64,000 nt of DNA from Mycolicibacterium sarraceniae. GTDB taxonomy: Bacteria; Actinomycetota; Actinomycetes; Mycobacteriales; Mycobacteriaceae. Positions within the stretch are counted from its first letter, which is position 1; each line of letters begins with the position of its first letter. The stretch is from the NCBI RefSeq assembly GCF_010731875.1, contig NZ_AP022595.1, forward strand, positions 4,340,001 to 4,404,000, written 5' to 3'. A model generated the notes under the pieces. It was not told the DNA's origin. It saw only the letters and a list, made by a program, of their open reading frames with translations, and made no database searches. A program made the translations under genes and the position numbers. Shown one piece after another: positions 1 through 10,893 of the stretch.

Positions 1-1201
1 TGCCGCGTTCGGCCGGTTGGCCGACACGCTGAAGAAGCTCGACGCCGAGCGCGGCACGGGCGGCAATCACGCGTTCTACCTGTCGATCCCGCCGAAGGCG
101 TTCCCGCAGGTGCTCGAACAGTTGTCGACATCGGGCCTGGCAACCAAGCCCGACGGCTGCTGGAGTCGGGTGGTGATCGAGAAGCCGTTCGGTCACAATC
201 TCAAGAGCGCCGAAGAGCTAAACACCTTGGTCAACAGCGTCTTTCCCGAATCATCGGTGTTCCGCATCGATCACTACCTCGGCAAAGAGACGGTGCAGAA
301 CATCCTGGCGCTGCGCTTCGCCAACCAATTGTTCGACCCGATCTGGAATGCGCATTACGTCGACCATGTCCAGATCACCATGGCCGAGGACATCGGACTC
401 GGCGGCCGTGGCGGCTATTACGACGGTGTGGGTGCAGCCCGCGACGTGATCCAGAACCACCTGTTGCAGCTGCTGGCGCTCACGGCGATGGAAGAGCCGG
501 TCAACTTCAGCCCCGACGAGCTGCAGGCCGAGAAGATCAAGGTGCTCTCGGCCACGCGGCTGGTGGCACCGTTGGATGACAACACATCGCGCGGCCAGTA
601 CACCGCCGGCTGGCAGGGCAACGAGCAGGCTGTCGGGTTGCTCGAGGAAGAGGGTTTCTCGCAGACCTCCACCACCGAGACGTACGCGGCGATCACCCTC
701 GATGTGGACACCCGCCGCTGGGCGGGTGTGCCGTTCTATCTGCGGACCGGAAAACGACTGGGCCGCAGGGTGACTGAGATCGCCCTGGTGTTCAAGCGAG
801 CCCCGCACCTGCCGTTTGACGACACCATGACCGACGAGCTCGGCAAGAACGCACTGGTGATCCGGGTACAGCCCGACGAAGGCATCACGCTGCGGTTCGG
901 TTCCAAGGTGCCCGGCCATGCCATGGAGGTCCGCGACGTCAACATGGACTTCTCCTACGGTTCGGCGTTCGCCGAGGATTCACCGGAGGCCTACGAGCGA
1001 CTGATCCTCGATGTTCTGCTGGGTGAGCCTTCGCTGTTCCCGGTCAACCAGGAAGTCGAATTGGCCTGGAAGATCCTGGACCCCGCGCTGGAGAACTGGG
1101 CATCGCATGGCAAGCCTGAGCCGTACGAGTCCGGCGGTTGGGGTCCGGAATCCGCGTTCGAGATGTTGCGCCGGTCTGGGCGCGAATGGAGGCGCCCGTG
1201 A
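1..1201 (+). CDS. zwf: Glucose-6-phosphate dehydrogenase, C-terminal part (5' end outside window)
   Basis: Oxidises glucose-6-phosphate to 6-phosphogluconolactone in the cytosol, feeding the oxidative pentose-phosphate pathway. The frame is open from base 2, so the gene begins before the window; about 399 residues of the roughly 510 typical of the family are present. The substrate-binding motif RIDHYLGKE is encoded at 263-289 and an EKPFGHN motif lies upstream of it, both diagnostic. The stop codon overlaps the GTG start of opcA (GTGA), and pgl follows with another overlap, so the three are probably one translationally coupled operon. The order matches mycobacterial zwf2-opcA-devB. Confidence 0.97.
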   Translation, partial: AAFGRLADTLKKLDAERGTGGNHAFYLSIPPKAFPQVLEQLSTSGLATKPDGCWSRVVIEKPFGHNLKSAEELNTLVNSVFPESSVFRIDHYLGKETVQNILALRFANQLFDPIWNAHYVDHVQITMAEDIGLGGRGGYYDGVGAARDVIQNHLLQLLALTAMEEPVNFSPDELQAEKIKVLSATRLVAPLDDNTSRGQYTAGWQGNEQAVGLLEEEGFSQTSTTETYAAITLDVDTRRWAGVPFYLRTGKRLGRRVTEIALVFKRAPHLPFDDTMTDELGKNALVIRVQPDEGITLRFGSKVPGHAMEVRDVNMDFSYGSAFAEDSPEAYERLILDVLLGEPSLFPVNQEVELAWKILDPALENWASHGKPEPYESGGWGPESAFEMLRRSGREWRRP

Positions 1202-2109
1202 TTGTCGATATGCCGGACACCAGCACCGGCGCGGTCAACAAGAAGCTGGATTCGCTGCGCACCGAGGGCGGGGCGATCACGATGGCCCGGGTGCTGACCC
1301 TGGTCATCGCACCGGACACCAGCGCCATGCTAGAAGATTCGATCGAGGCGGCCAACAGCGCCAGCCACGAGCACCCCTGCCGGGTGATCGTGGTGGTGCC
1401 CGGGGATCCGGATGCGGCCGAACCCAAGCTGGACGGGCAGATCCGCGTCGGTCATGACGCCGGTTCGGGTGAGGTCGTCGTACTCACGTTGTCGGGACCG
1501 CTGGCCAACCAGGCCAGCAGCGTCGTGATGCCGTTCCTGCTGCCCGACACTCCGGTCGTGGCATGGTGGCCCGCGGTAGCCCCCGCTATTCCAGCTGAAG
1601 ACCCGTTGGGACAGTTAGCGATTCGCCGGATCACCGATGCCACCAATGGCGTGGACCCGCTGGATTCGATCAAGGGTCGCCTCGAGGGGTACACCGCCGG
1701 GGATACCGATCTCGCGTGGAGCCGAATCACATACTGGCGGGCTTTGCTCACCTCGACGTTGGACCAGGCGCCGTTCGAGCCCATCACGTCGGCGCTGGTC
1801 TCGGGGCTGAAAACCGAACCCTCCCTTGATGTCTTGGCCGGCTGGCTGGCCACCCGGATCGACGGTCCGGTACAGCGGGCATACGGCGATCTGAAGGTCG
1901 AGCTGGTTCGCCCGACCGAGACGATCACCTTGAGCCGTCCGCAGACCGGGGTGACCGCGACGCTGACGCGCACTGCCCGCCCCGACGCGAAGGTGCCGCT
2001 GGCACGCAGGGAGACCGGAGAGTGTCTGGCCGAGGATCTGCGTAGGCTCGATGCCGACGATATCTATCTGTCCGCACTCCAGGGAATCGACAAGGTGCAC
2101 TACATATGA
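1198..2109 (+). CDS. opcA: OpcA, glucose-6-phosphate dehydrogenase assembly protein
   Basis: Actinobacterial/cyanobacterial OpcA is thought to support assembly or activity of G6PDH. The chosen start is GTG at 1198, which overlaps the zwf stop and gives 303 residues starting [17 protein letters not shown], in line with mycobacterial homologues. A longer reading from 1138 would run inside zwf and is less likely. The stop overlaps the ATG of pgl (ATGA). No catalytic motif is expected; the assignment rests on overall similarity to OpcA and on the zwf-opcA-pgl context. Confidence 0.95.
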   Translation: MIVDMPDTSTGAVNKKLDSLRTEGGAITMARVLTLVIAPDTSAMLEDSIEAANSASHEHPCRVIVVVPGDPDAAEPKLDGQIRVGHDAGSGEVVVLTLSGPLANQASSVVMPFLLPDTPVVAWWPAVAPAIPAEDPLGQLAIRRITDATNGVDPLDSIKGRLEGYTAGDTDLAWSRITYWRALLTSTLDQAPFEPITSALVSGLKTEPSLDVLAGWLATRIDGPVQRAYGDLKVELVRPTETITLSRPQTGVTATLTRTARPDAKVPLARRETGECLAEDLRRLDADDIYLSALQGIDKVHYI

Positions 2110-2849
2110 GCCGCATCGTGCAGACCTACCCCGATACCGAAGCCCTGGTGACCGCCGTCGGCGACCGGCTGGTCGAGGCGATCACGTCCGCGATCGCGGC
2201 CCGCGGCCGGGCCTTCATCGTAGTGACCGGTGGCGGAACGGGTATCAGCCTGCTCAAACACGTCGGCGCACACGACGAGGCGATCGACTGGTCCACGGTG
2301 CACATCTTCTGGGGCGACGATCGCTTTGTGCCCGCCGACGACGCCGAGCGCAATGACAAGCAGGCCCGCGAGGCACTGCTCGATCACATCGACATCCCGG
2401 CCGGCAATGTGCACCCGATGGCAGCCAGTGACGGCGAGTACGGCGACGACCTGGATGCCGCGGCGCTGGCCTACGAGCGCGAGCTGGCCGCCACCGCCGA
2501 GCCTGGTGAGCCCACACCGGCTTTCGACGTACACCTGCTCGGGATGGGCGGCGAAGGCCACATCAACTCGCTGTTCCCGCACACCCCGGCGGTCGCCGAA
2601 ACCGTCCGGTTCGTCGTCGGGGTCGAGGACTCCCCCAAGCCGCCGCCGCGGCGGATCACGCTGACGCTGCCCGCCGTCACCCGCTCGCGCGAAGTGTGGC
2701 TGGTGGTATCGGGTGCCGCCAAGGCCGATGCCGTCGCCGAGGCAATCGGCGGCGCCAGCCCCGACGACGTGCCCGCGGCCGGCGCGGTGGGCTTCGAGGC
2801 CACAGTTTGGCTTCTCGACACCGAGGCAGCGAGCAAGCTGCCAGACTGA
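2106..2849 (+). CDS. pgl: 6-phosphogluconolactonase
   Basis: Hydrolyses 6-phosphogluconolactone to 6-phosphogluconate, the step after zwf. It has 247 residues, the usual size for the DevB/SOL family. Recognisable family segments are the N-terminal [11 protein letters not shown] phosphate-binding region, WGDDRFVP, and [15 protein letters not shown] in the middle. The ATG overlaps the opcA stop, so it is likely co-translated. No irregularity is visible. Confidence 0.96.
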   Translation: MSRIVQTYPDTEALVTAVGDRLVEAITSAIAARGRAFIVVTGGGTGISLLKHVGAHDEAIDWSTVHIFWGDDRFVPADDAERNDKQAREALLDHIDIPAGNVHPMAASDGEYGDDLDAAALAYERELAATAEPGEPTPAFDVHLLGMGGEGHINSLFPHTPAVAETVRFVVGVEDSPKPPPRRITLTLPAVTRSREVWLVVSGAAKADAVAEAIGGASPDDVPAAGAVGFEATVWLLDTEAASKLPD

Positions 2850-2853
2850 GCTC

Positions 2854-3240
2854 ATGGTCGACAAGACGCCACCGCCCCGCACCGGTCGCGACCGGATCAA
2901 GACCCTGGCGCAGGCGGCGCTCAACGCGGATGTCACCGTCGACCAGCTCGACACCATCCTGACCGGGATGAGCGAGGCGCTCACCGACCTCAACACGACG
3001 ATGAGCGGCATGAACGGCACGATCGGGTATTTCGAGGAGACCCTGGTGGTGTTCAATTCCACTCTGGGCCGCATCGACGAGCTGGCACCGCGGCTGGTCG
3101 CCGTCGTCGCCCGGATGGAAGGGATCGTCGAGCGGGTCGAGCGCATCGTCGGAGTCGGTGAAGCGGTGTTATCACCGCTGGCCGCCACCGAATCAGCGGT
3201 GCGCGGCATCGTCAACGCGGTGCGGCGCGCGGCTCGCTAG
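2854..3240 (+). CDS. Conserved hypothetical protein (Rv1444c-like)
   Basis: A 128-residue protein starting MVDKTPPPRTGRDRIKTLAQ, four bases after the pgl stop, so probably the last gene of the zwf operon. The centre is rich in Leu, Val, Met and Thr (DQLDTILTGMSEALTDLNTT, then ETLVVFNSTLGRIDELAPRL) in a pattern suggesting long amphipathic helices; the C-terminus is Arg-rich. It has no signal peptide and no enzymatic motif. Position and size match the unknown M. tuberculosis gene Rv1444c. A longer reading upstream would overlap pgl and was not used. Function unknown. Confidence 0.85.
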   Translation: MVDKTPPPRTGRDRIKTLAQAALNADVTVDQLDTILTGMSEALTDLNTTMSGMNGTIGYFEETLVVFNSTLGRIDELAPRLVAVVARMEGIVERVERIVGVGEAVLSPLAATESAVRGIVNAVRRAAR

Positions 3241-3531
3241 CTCCTACCACCAGCCATCGTCGGGATCGGCGACAGCCCAGTCGGCCAGCACGGGCGGGGC
3301 GACCGACGGCAGCGGACCAATCAATTCAGCGGTGTTCTCCAGCGAGCAGTCAGGTTGTGTCATGGCAGGTTTGACGCTGTTGTGGCATTGCAGGTTCCAT
3401 CGTGTCCACCGATTACGGGTCCGGCCGGCGCCGACGCCTCGACGTACAACTCCCAACACTCAGATCGTCGTGACTCCCGACACGTACGCCCGTCCCGCTA
3501 TGGTGTACGCGCCGTGGGCCACCTGGCTGAA
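3241..3531. other. Intergenic stretch between the zwf operon and ppc; possible 39-residue ORF
   Basis: About 290 bases between two converging operons. On the minus strand, 3363 down to 3244, an ATG opens a 39-codon frame (MTQPDCSLENTAELIGPLPS, ending DDGWW), but there is no clear ribosome-binding site before it. On the plus strand the end of a frame stopping at 3535 reads TPNTQIVVTPDTYARPAMVY and looks protein-like, but no start supports it. Both may be chance or relics of a lost gene. Confidence 0.3.
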
Positions 3532-6324
3532 CTAGCCGCTATTGCGCAACGCTGAGGCCAGCCCGCTCATCGTCAGCAGGATGCCGCGCTGCACCAGCTC
3601 GTCTTCGTCACCAGATCGGAAGCGGCGCAACAGCTCCACCTGCAGGTGATTCAGCGGCTCCAGGTACGGGAACCGGTTGAACACCGAACGGGCCAGCGCC
3701 GGGTTGTCGGCGAGCAGATCGTCCTGGCCCGTGATGAGCTCGTGCATGCGGATGGTGCGCTCGTGTTCGGCGGCGATCTTGTCGAACACTCGGCGCCGCA
3801 GCTCCTCGTCCTCGACGAGCTCCGAATACCGCGCGGCCAGACCCAGATCCGACTTCGCCAGCACCTGCGCCATATTCGACAGCACCGTGGCGAAGAAGGG
3901 CCACTTCACGTACAGATCCTGCAAGACCTCGAGGCGACCGTCTTCCTCGGCGATCCACTGCTCGAACGCGCTGCCCGTGCCGTACCAGCCGGGCAGCATC
4001 ACCCGCGACTGACTCCACGCCAGCACCCACGGGATGGCCCGCAGGTCGGCGATCGACGTGGTCGGTTTACGCGATGTCGGCCGGCTGCCGATATTGAGCG
4101 AGCCGATCTCGCTGACAGGCGTGGACGCCTTGAAGTATTCGACGAAACCCGGCGTCTCGTGCACCAATTCGGCATACGCCCGCTGAGCGCGGGCAGCGAG
4201 ATCGTCGAGCACCTGATACGCGCTTTCGGCCAGATCGCCCAGGCCCTCGGTGTCCAGCAGCGTCGACTCCAGCGTGGCCGCCAGCAGCGTCTCGAGGTTG
4301 CGGTGGGCGATACGCGGTTCGGCGTACTTGGCCGCGATGATCTCGCCCTGCTCGGTCAGCCGCAGTGACCCCTTCACCGCACCCGGCGGCTGGGCCAGGA
4401 TCGCGTCATAGCTCGGACCTCCGCCGCGGCCGACGGTGCCGCCGCGGCCGTGGAACAACCGCAGCCGGATCCCGGTCTTGCGTGCCGATTCCACCAGATC
4501 CAGTTCGGCCCGGTACAGCGCCCAGTTAGCGGCCAGATACCCGCCGTCCTTGTTGGAGTCGGAGTAGCCGAGCATGACCTCCTGGCTCTCGCCGCGGGCG
4601 TGCACCATCGCGCGGTACAGCGGAAGGTCCAGCACCGATTCGAGGATGGCCGAACCGCGTTGCAGGTCATCTATGGTTTCGAACAGCGGCACGATACCAA
4701 CTGGCGCGTGCACGGGATCGCCCGAAATATCGAGCAGCCCAGCTTCTTTGAGCAGGATTGCGGCTTCCAGCATATCCGAGACCGACTGGCACATCGAGAT
4801 GATGTAGTTCGGCACGGCCGCCGGACCGAAGACGTTGACGGCGCGGGCGGCAGCGAAGACGATGTCGAGCTCCTTGCGGGCCAGCTCCGAGAGCTCGGAG
4901 TCGTCGCGCACCAGCGGCCGCCGGGTGGCCAGCTCCCCCGCCAGCACCTCGACGCGCTCCGGCTCGGACAGCGACGCATAATCGGGATGCACCCCGGCCC
5001 AGGACAGCAGTTCGGCGATGACCTCCTCGTGCATCTCGGAGTTCTGCCGCATGTCCAGGCCGCTGAGGTGAAAGCCGAAGACATCCACGGCTTCTCGCAA
5101 GCGAGACAGCCGATCGTCGGCCAGTAGCGCACTGCCGTTGGCGCGCAGCGAGGCGTCGATGACGTCAAGGTCGGCGCGCAGTTCGGCCGGCGTTTCGTAG
5201 GGCGGCATGCCGAGATCGAGGGTGTGCTGCGGGGTGCGGTCGAGGATGTCATGCGCGGTGGCGGTCAGCCGGGCATGCACCACCCGCAAGGCTCGGCGAT
5301 ACGGCTCGTCGAGCCGGGCCGGTTCGTTGCAGGCGTCGGCCAGCGCAACGAGGTCCTCGGTGGTCTTCACCAGCCGCACCGACAGTGACAGCTCCTGCTC
5401 CAGGTGCGTCAGCTCAGCGAAGTAGTGCCCCAGCGCGGTGTAGGCGGCACTGCCGGTGGCCAGCCGCACCACCTCGGCGTCGACGTTCGGATTGCCGTCC
5501 CGATCGCCACCGATCCACGACCCCGGCCGCAGGATCGGCGCGGCCAGTAGCTCGGAGTCGGTCCACCGCGCCCGCAATGCGTCGCGCACTTCGGCGTTCA
5601 CCTTCGGGATCACCTCGAAGAACGCCGCCGGGTAATAGCGCAGTCCGACTTCGATCTCATCTTGAATCTTCAACCGGGACAACCGAATCAGCGCGGTCTG
5701 CCACAGGGTCAGGATCTGGCGGCGCAGTTCGGTCTCGACCGGCTGGCCGTCCTCGGTTTCATCCTGCCCACGCAGCCGCACCCGCATCAGCTGGGTGATG
5801 CGGTGCTGGGTGTCGAAGACGGTGCGGCGGCGGGTTTCGGTCGGATGAGCGGTGATCACCGGTGCCACCAACGCACCTTTCAGCGCCTCGGCGACGGTGT
5901 CGGGATTGAGGTGCGCGGCGTCCAGCTTTAGGTAGGTGGCCGCCAGGGTGCTGTTCTGCGGGGGTTCTCCGGCGGCGACGTGGATGGCGCGGCGGCGTTC
6001 GCGGTGGATGTCTTCGGCGACGTTGGCCAGCAGCGCGAAGTGGGTGAAGGCACGGATCACCGGGATGGCCTGATGGATGTCGATGCCGTCGAAGAGTTGG
6101 GCGAGTTCGGACCGGTCGATCTCGGAGCGGCGCACCCGGAACGATTCGACTCGGGCCCGCTCGACGAGGTCGAACACCTCCTCGCCGTTCTGCTCGCGGA
6201 CGGTATCGCCAAGGATCGTGCCGAGCAGTCGGATGTCCTCCCGCATCGGCTCGGTGGCCTCCCTCCCGACCTTGGTGCGGGTGACCGCGCCGATCGGTTC
6301 CAGAGATTCGGGGAGTTCAGCCAT
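3532..6324 (-). CDS. ppc: Phosphoenolpyruvate carboxylase
   Basis: Carboxylates PEP with bicarbonate to oxaloacetate, an anaplerotic reaction in the cytosol. The 930-residue length is normal. Family signatures are present in order: [12 protein letters not shown] with the catalytic His, [31 protein letters not shown], and the glycine loop [14 protein letters not shown]. The C-terminus ends RNSG where many homologues end RNTG, a conservative change. It is transcribed alone, converging on the zwf operon and divergent from the HNH gene. Confidence 0.97.
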   Translation of the reverse strand: MAELPESLEPIGAVTRTKVGREATEPMREDIRLLGTILGDTVREQNGEEVFDLVERARVESFRVRRSEIDRSELAQLFDGIDIHQAIPVIRAFTHFALLANVAEDIHRERRRAIHVAAGEPPQNSTLAATYLKLDAAHLNPDTVAEALKGALVAPVITAHPTETRRRTVFDTQHRITQLMRVRLRGQDETEDGQPVETELRRQILTLWQTALIRLSRLKIQDEIEVGLRYYPAAFFEVIPKVNAEVRDALRARWTDSELLAAPILRPGSWIGGDRDGNPNVDAEVVRLATGSAAYTALGHYFAELTHLEQELSLSVRLVKTTEDLVALADACNEPARLDEPYRRALRVVHARLTATAHDILDRTPQHTLDLGMPPYETPAELRADLDVIDASLRANGSALLADDRLSRLREAVDVFGFHLSGLDMRQNSEMHEEVIAELLSWAGVHPDYASLSEPERVEVLAGELATRRPLVRDDSELSELARKELDIVFAAARAVNVFGPAAVPNYIISMCQSVSDMLEAAILLKEAGLLDISGDPVHAPVGIVPLFETIDDLQRGSAILESVLDLPLYRAMVHARGESQEVMLGYSDSNKDGGYLAANWALYRAELDLVESARKTGIRLRLFHGRGGTVGRGGGPSYDAILAQPPGAVKGSLRLTEQGEIIAAKYAEPRIAHRNLETLLAATLESTLLDTEGLGDLAESAYQVLDDLAARAQRAYAELVHETPGFVEYFKASTPVSEIGSLNIGSRPTSRKPTTSIADLRAIPWVLAWSQSRVMLPGWYGTGSAFEQWIAEEDGRLEVLQDLYVKWPFFATVLSNMAQVLAKSDLGLAARYSELVEDEELRRRVFDKIAAEHERTIRMHELITGQDDLLADNPALARSVFNRFPYLEPLNHLQVELLRRFRSGDEDELVQRGILLTMSGLASALRNSG

Positions 6325-6420
6325 CCCTCAAGTATCAGGGTGCGCGGTGGGGGCTGCAGAACGTGTGAATCTATCCACAGCTTCGGATTCATCCACACTG
6401 CGGATTCTCGCCCATGGGAT

Positions 6421-6436
6421 TCGAACACATGTTCTA
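6421..6436 (+). promoter_or_regulatory. LexA-type SOS box
   Basis: TCGAACACATGTTCTA is one base away from the mycobacterial/Gram-positive LexA consensus TCGAAC-N4-GTTCGA. It ends 12 bases before the ATG of the DUF222/HNH gene, where a bound repressor would block transcription or translation initiation. In M. tuberculosis several 13E12-repeat genes are known SOS targets, so position and gene family agree. Confidence 0.7.
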
Positions 6437-6448
6437 TACCGTGGAGTC

Positions 6449-7807
6449 ATGGAACCGCTGAGCGCCGAGGACGTGCACGTGGCCGTGCGCGCTGAGCTCG
6501 ATGCCGTGGACACCGCGTACGGCCGGTTGCGGTCCGTGTGTACCGATCTGGCCGGTAATGCGTTTCGCATCGAGGTGGCCGCCCGTCTGGAAGCGCAGGA
6601 TCGGGTCAACAGGGGCCTGTCCTACCGGATGTTCGGTGAGATCGCCGAACCGGTCGACGGCGTCGGCATGCCGGCCGGCGTCAAGGTTCGTGACGTGCTG
6701 GCCAGCCGTTTGCGGCTGACCGCCGGGGAGGTCAAGCGGCGATTCCGGATCGCCTCACGGATCCGCGCACGCCGGTCGCCCACCGGGGCGCCCCTGCCGC
6801 CTGAGCTGCCGGCGTTGGCGGCCGCCGTCGAGGAGGGCGAAGTCGGCGAGGATCATATCGCCGCGGTGTGCCAAGCACTCGACAGGTTGCCTTCAGTGGT
6901 GGCGCCGGCCGACCGCGAGGCCGCCGAGAGGACGCTCGTTCGCCATGCGCGGGAGGAGGATTCGAGATTCGTCGCCGCGATCGGCGTTGGGATTGCCGAT
7001 TGCCTGAACCCGGATGGCACGTTCACCGACGAGGACCGCGCCCGGCGCCGCGGCGTGGTGCTGGGCCGGCAGGGGCCGGACGGGATGAGCAGGCTCTCGG
7101 GCTGGCTGGATCCGGAGGGACGCGCCTATCTGGAGACCGTGACGGCCGCGCAACGGCCGGGGCGCCATGTTCCCGACGGCACCGAGGGCCGCGACACCCG
7201 CACGCCCGAGCAGCGCTGCCACGACGGACTGAAACTGGGCCTGAAGGCCGGGGTCGAATCCGGCGCACTGGGCCAGCACCGCGGGCTGCCGGTGACCGTG
7301 ATCGTGACGACGACGCTGGGCGAGCTCGAGCAGGCGTGTGGCTGGGCTCGTACCGGCGGTACCGGCCGGTTGCCGATGCGCGACGTCATCCGGATGGCCG
7401 GCGAGGCGATTCACTACCTGGCGGTGTTCGAGGACCACTCCACGCGGCCGCTGTACCTGGGCCGTGCCAAACGCCTTGCGACAGAGGACCATCGAATCAT
7501 CTGCTACGCACGTGATCGTGGCTGCACAAAACCGAACTGCTTCGAACCGGGATATCACTGCGAGGTTCATCACGCGCAGCCGTGGAGCGAGGGCGGGCCG
7601 ACCGACGCGGACAACCTGCACTTCGGCTGCGCCTGTGACCACAAGATGGCCACTGACGGCGAGTACACGACGACCGTCACCGAGGACGGCCGTATCGCCT
7701 GGAGCGATGGCAGCGGTCCCCCGCGCGTGAACGACGTGCACCACCCCGAGCGATTGCTCGCCGACTCGGACGAGCCGCCGGGTCCGGGTCCCGGCGCCGG
7801 TCCCTAA
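6449..7807 (+). CDS. 13E12-repeat family protein: DUF222 plus C-terminal HNH endonuclease domain
   Basis: A 452-residue protein. The N-terminal and central part is the DUF222 helical domain typical of mycobacterial 13E12 repeat proteins. The C-terminal HNH nuclease domain is visible as YARDRGCTKPNC, then EVHHAQPWSEGGPTDADNL with the metal-binding His pair and Asn, then CACDHK. Substrate is unknown; the family is often multicopy and linked to DNA damage. The ATG at 6449 sits just after the LexA-type box, so damage induction is inferred. The gene stands alone between ppc (divergent) and a small secreted peptide. Confidence 0.9.
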   Translation: MEPLSAEDVHVAVRAELDAVDTAYGRLRSVCTDLAGNAFRIEVAARLEAQDRVNRGLSYRMFGEIAEPVDGVGMPAGVKVRDVLASRLRLTAGEVKRRFRIASRIRARRSPTGAPLPPELPALAAAVEEGEVGEDHIAAVCQALDRLPSVVAPADREAAERTLVRHAREEDSRFVAAIGVGIADCLNPDGTFTDEDRARRRGVVLGRQGPDGMSRLSGWLDPEGRAYLETVTAAQRPGRHVPDGTEGRDTRTPEQRCHDGLKLGLKAGVESGALGQHRGLPVTVIVTTTLGELEQACGWARTGGTGRLPMRDVIRMAGEAIHYLAVFEDHSTRPLYLGRAKRLATEDHRIICYARDRGCTKPNCFEPGYHCEVHHAQPWSEGGPTDADNLHFGCACDHKMATDGEYTTTVTEDGRIAWSDGSGPPRVNDVHHPERLLADSDEPPGPGPGAGP

Positions 7808-7894
7808 TGACGTTCTCGTCATTTATCGCCCACGGGGCGTGGCTGTTCGTTAATCTCCCGCGAGTCGAGGTTCGAACCGCAACGAGGGGTTGCA

Positions 7895-8017
7895 ATGATC
7901 CGCGGATTAGTTCTCACCGGCATTTTCGCCATCGGTGTCGGGGCGGCACCGGCGATTCACGCTGGCGCGACGCCCGTGCCGCTGCCCCTCAACAGCGGCA
8001 TCGCCTGCCAGTGGTGA
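7895..8017 (+). CDS. Putative 40-residue secreted peptide
   Basis: ATG at 7895 is preceded by a good ribosome-binding sequence (AACGAGGGG, about 7 bases upstream). The 40 codons give MIRGLVLTGIFAIGVGAAPA, then a signal-peptidase-type site around IHAGA, and a mature tail of under 20 residues rich in Pro and Leu that ends GIACQW. It has one basic residue, a hydrophobic core and a small-residue cleavage region, as expected for a Sec signal. The mature peptide has a single Cys. It lies 50 bases before the amidohydrolase and may share its transcript. Function unknown; it overlaps no other credible gene. Confidence 0.55.
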   Translation: MIRGLVLTGIFAIGVGAAPAIHAGATPVPLPLNSGIACQW

Positions 8018-8067
8018 CGCTTCGGGCCACGCTCCGCCCACCGGGATACAACAGCAGGCAGGATCGC

Positions 8068-9741
8068 ATGATGGCCACTGAACCGATGACCACCGTGTTC
8101 ACCGCCCGCCGCGTCATCACGATGGATCCCGACATACCCGATGCCACCGCTGTCGCCGTGACCGATGGCCGGATCACCGCCGTCGGCCATGCCGACGAAC
8201 TCCGGGCGACCGGGACGGTCGATGACACCTTCGCTGATGCGATCATCTGTGCGGGTCTGATCGATCAACACCTGCATCCGGTGCTCGGGGCCACCACTCT
8301 GATGACCGAGGTGATCGCCATCGAGGACTGGCGGCTACCCGACAAGATCTATCCGGCCGCGCACTCACCCGCGGAGTACCGGAGTCGGCTCGCCACTGCC
8401 GAACAGCAGCTTTCCGACCCGGCCGAGTGGCTGTTCTCGTGGGGCTATCACAAGCTCTGGCACGGCGCGCTGGATCGCGCCGCACTCGACGCGATCAGCA
8501 CCACGCGCCCGATCGCGGTGTGGCAGCGGTCCTGTCACGAGTGGTATCTGAACTCCGCGGCGATCGATCGGCTCGGCATCACCGCCGCGGACCTGACCGG
8601 CCAGGGCACCGCCAGCACGATGGTCGATCTGGACGCCGGCCATTGGTGGGAAACCGGGATGAACCTGCTGCTTCCCAAGCTTTCTCCGCTGTTCATGAGC
8701 CAGGACCGGCTGGCGGCCGGGTTGCGCCAGCTGGTCGCCTACCTGCACCGCAACGGAGTCACCGCGATCAACGAGCCCGGCATCATGTGGGCGTTCGAAC
8801 CGTGGTTGCTGTATCAAGACATCCTCGGATCCGAGGAAACTCCCTTCACATCAACGTTTCTCGTCGATGCTCGCAGTCAGGCAGACTCCGGTATGGACCC
8901 CGCCGACGCGGTCGCCGACGCGCAGCGGCAGGTCGACAGCGCCGCCGCGGGCAAGGTGCGGCTGCTACCGCGGCAGGTCAAGCTGTTCGCCGACGGCGCG
9001 ATCATCAGCCAGTTGATGCAGATGCGCGACCCGTACCTCGACGAGTCGGGCCACCCCGACCTGTGCCATCACGGCGAGTGGATGATGCAACCCGACACGT
9101 TTCGGGCGTTCGCGAAGGTCTACTGGAACGCGGACTGGCAGTTGCACATTCACGTCAACGGTGACGCCGGACTGGATCTGGTGCTCGACACCATCGCCGA
9201 GTGCATGGCCGGCCATCCGCGCGCCGACCACCGCACGGTGATCGTGCACTTCGCCAACTCGACCGAGGCGCAGGTGGAGCGCATCGCCCAGCTGGGCTGC
9301 ATCGTGTCCGCCAATTCGTACTATCCCGTCGGATTCGCCGATCAATACACCGCCCACGGGCTGGGCTCCGAACGCGCCGACGCGATGGTCCGAGCGGCAT
9401 CAGTGCTGAGCCGAGGCATCCCGCTGTCGCTGCATTCCGACCTGCCGATGGGCCCGGCCGCACCGCTGACCCTGGCCTGGTGCGCGGTCAACCGGCAGAC
9501 ACCCAGCGGCCGGGTCGCCGGCCCCGATCAGCGGATCTCGGTGGATGACGCGCTGCGTGCGGTCACGATCGAGGCCGCCTACTCGTGGCGGCTCGAGCGC
9601 GAGCTCGGCAGCATCACGCCGGGAAAACTCGCCAACTTCACGGTCCTGGCCCAGGACCCGTATGCGGTCGATCCGCTGCGGCTCGACGACATCGAGGTGC
9701 TGGGCACGGTTTACGAGGGCCGCACATTCGTGTCCGGGTGA
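8068..9741 (+). CDS. Amidohydrolase family protein (YtcJ-like, Amidohydro_3)
   Basis: A metal-dependent hydrolase of 557 residues; the natural substrate cannot be told. The order of motifs is that of the family: N-terminal beta domain with VITMDPDIPDA and DGRITAVGHADEL, metal-binding DQHLHPVLG, KLFADGAIIS in the middle, HIHVNGD, VIVHFANST, then SLHSDLPMGP and the C-terminal SITPGKLANFTVLAQDP typical of the composite domain. Two ATG codons at 8068 and 8071 are both plausible. No signal peptide, so cytosolic. Sits just downstream of the small secreted peptide; convergent with secG. Confidence 0.9.
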   Translation: MMATEPMTTVFTARRVITMDPDIPDATAVAVTDGRITAVGHADELRATGTVDDTFADAIICAGLIDQHLHPVLGATTLMTEVIAIEDWRLPDKIYPAAHSPAEYRSRLATAEQQLSDPAEWLFSWGYHKLWHGALDRAALDAISTTRPIAVWQRSCHEWYLNSAAIDRLGITAADLTGQGTASTMVDLDAGHWWETGMNLLLPKLSPLFMSQDRLAAGLRQLVAYLHRNGVTAINEPGIMWAFEPWLLYQDILGSEETPFTSTFLVDARSQADSGMDPADAVADAQRQVDSAAAGKVRLLPRQVKLFADGAIISQLMQMRDPYLDESGHPDLCHHGEWMMQPDTFRAFAKVYWNADWQLHIHVNGDAGLDLVLDTIAECMAGHPRADHRTVIVHFANSTEAQVERIAQLGCIVSANSYYPVGFADQYTAHGLGSERADAMVRAASVLSRGIPLSLHSDLPMGPAAPLTLAWCAVNRQTPSGRVAGPDQRISVDDALRAVTIEAAYSWRLERELGSITPGKLANFTVLAQDPYAVDPLRLDDIEVLGTVYEGRTFVSG

Positions 9742-9836
9742 CCCAGCATCGCGAACAGCGGCGCGTGCAGGCGCTTGCGCTCGGCGGCGGACAGCCGGCC
9801 GGTCATCGGCGCGCGCCGTCTTCACCACCTGACAGG

Positions 9837-10070
9837 TCAGCTGTATTTGATCTGCAGGGCCATCCCGACGATGGACACCACCCAGATACCGGTGACGAAC
9901 AACGTCAAGCGGTCGAGGTTCTTCTCGACAACCGTCGACCCGGACAGGCTGGACTGCACGCCGCCGCCGAACAGCGTCGACAGGCCGCCACCCTTGGCGC
10001 GGTGCAGCAGCACCAGCAACACCACCAGCACGCTGGTGACCACCAGGATGATCTGCAGAGTCAAAACCAT
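9837..10070 (-). CDS. secG: Preprotein translocase subunit SecG
   Basis: A 77-residue membrane protein with two hydrophobic segments (about residues 3-22 and 55-72) joined by a loop containing HRAKGGGLSTLFGGG, the hallmark SecG loop. It assists the SecYE channel. It lies 30 bases downstream of tpiA on the same strand, so it is probably the last gene of the gap-pgk-tpiA-secG operon, as in other mycobacteria. Confidence 0.96.
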   Translation of the reverse strand: MVLTLQIILVVTSVLVVLLVLLHRAKGGGLSTLFGGGVQSSLSGSTVVEKNLDRLTLFVTGIWVVSIVGMALQIKYS

Positions 10071-10100
10071 GACGCCCAGAATACCTGCTCGAAAGCCTGC

Positions 10101-10886
<786 letters not shown>

Positions 10887-10893
10887 AGCACTC

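Noticed and set aside
251..919. Long minus-strand frame opposite zwf
   Set aside because: Antisense shadow of a clear enzyme gene; Arg/His/Gly-rich composition with no domain, as is common in GC-rich DNA.
2100..3215. 371-codon minus-strand frame opposite pgl and the next gene
   Set aside because: Covers two recognisable plus-strand genes and has no recognisable domain of its own.
9709..9798. Minus-strand 30-codon frame starting MTGRLSAAERKRLHAPLFAM
   Set aside because: Overlaps the end of the amidohydrolase gene and has no further support; too short to claim.
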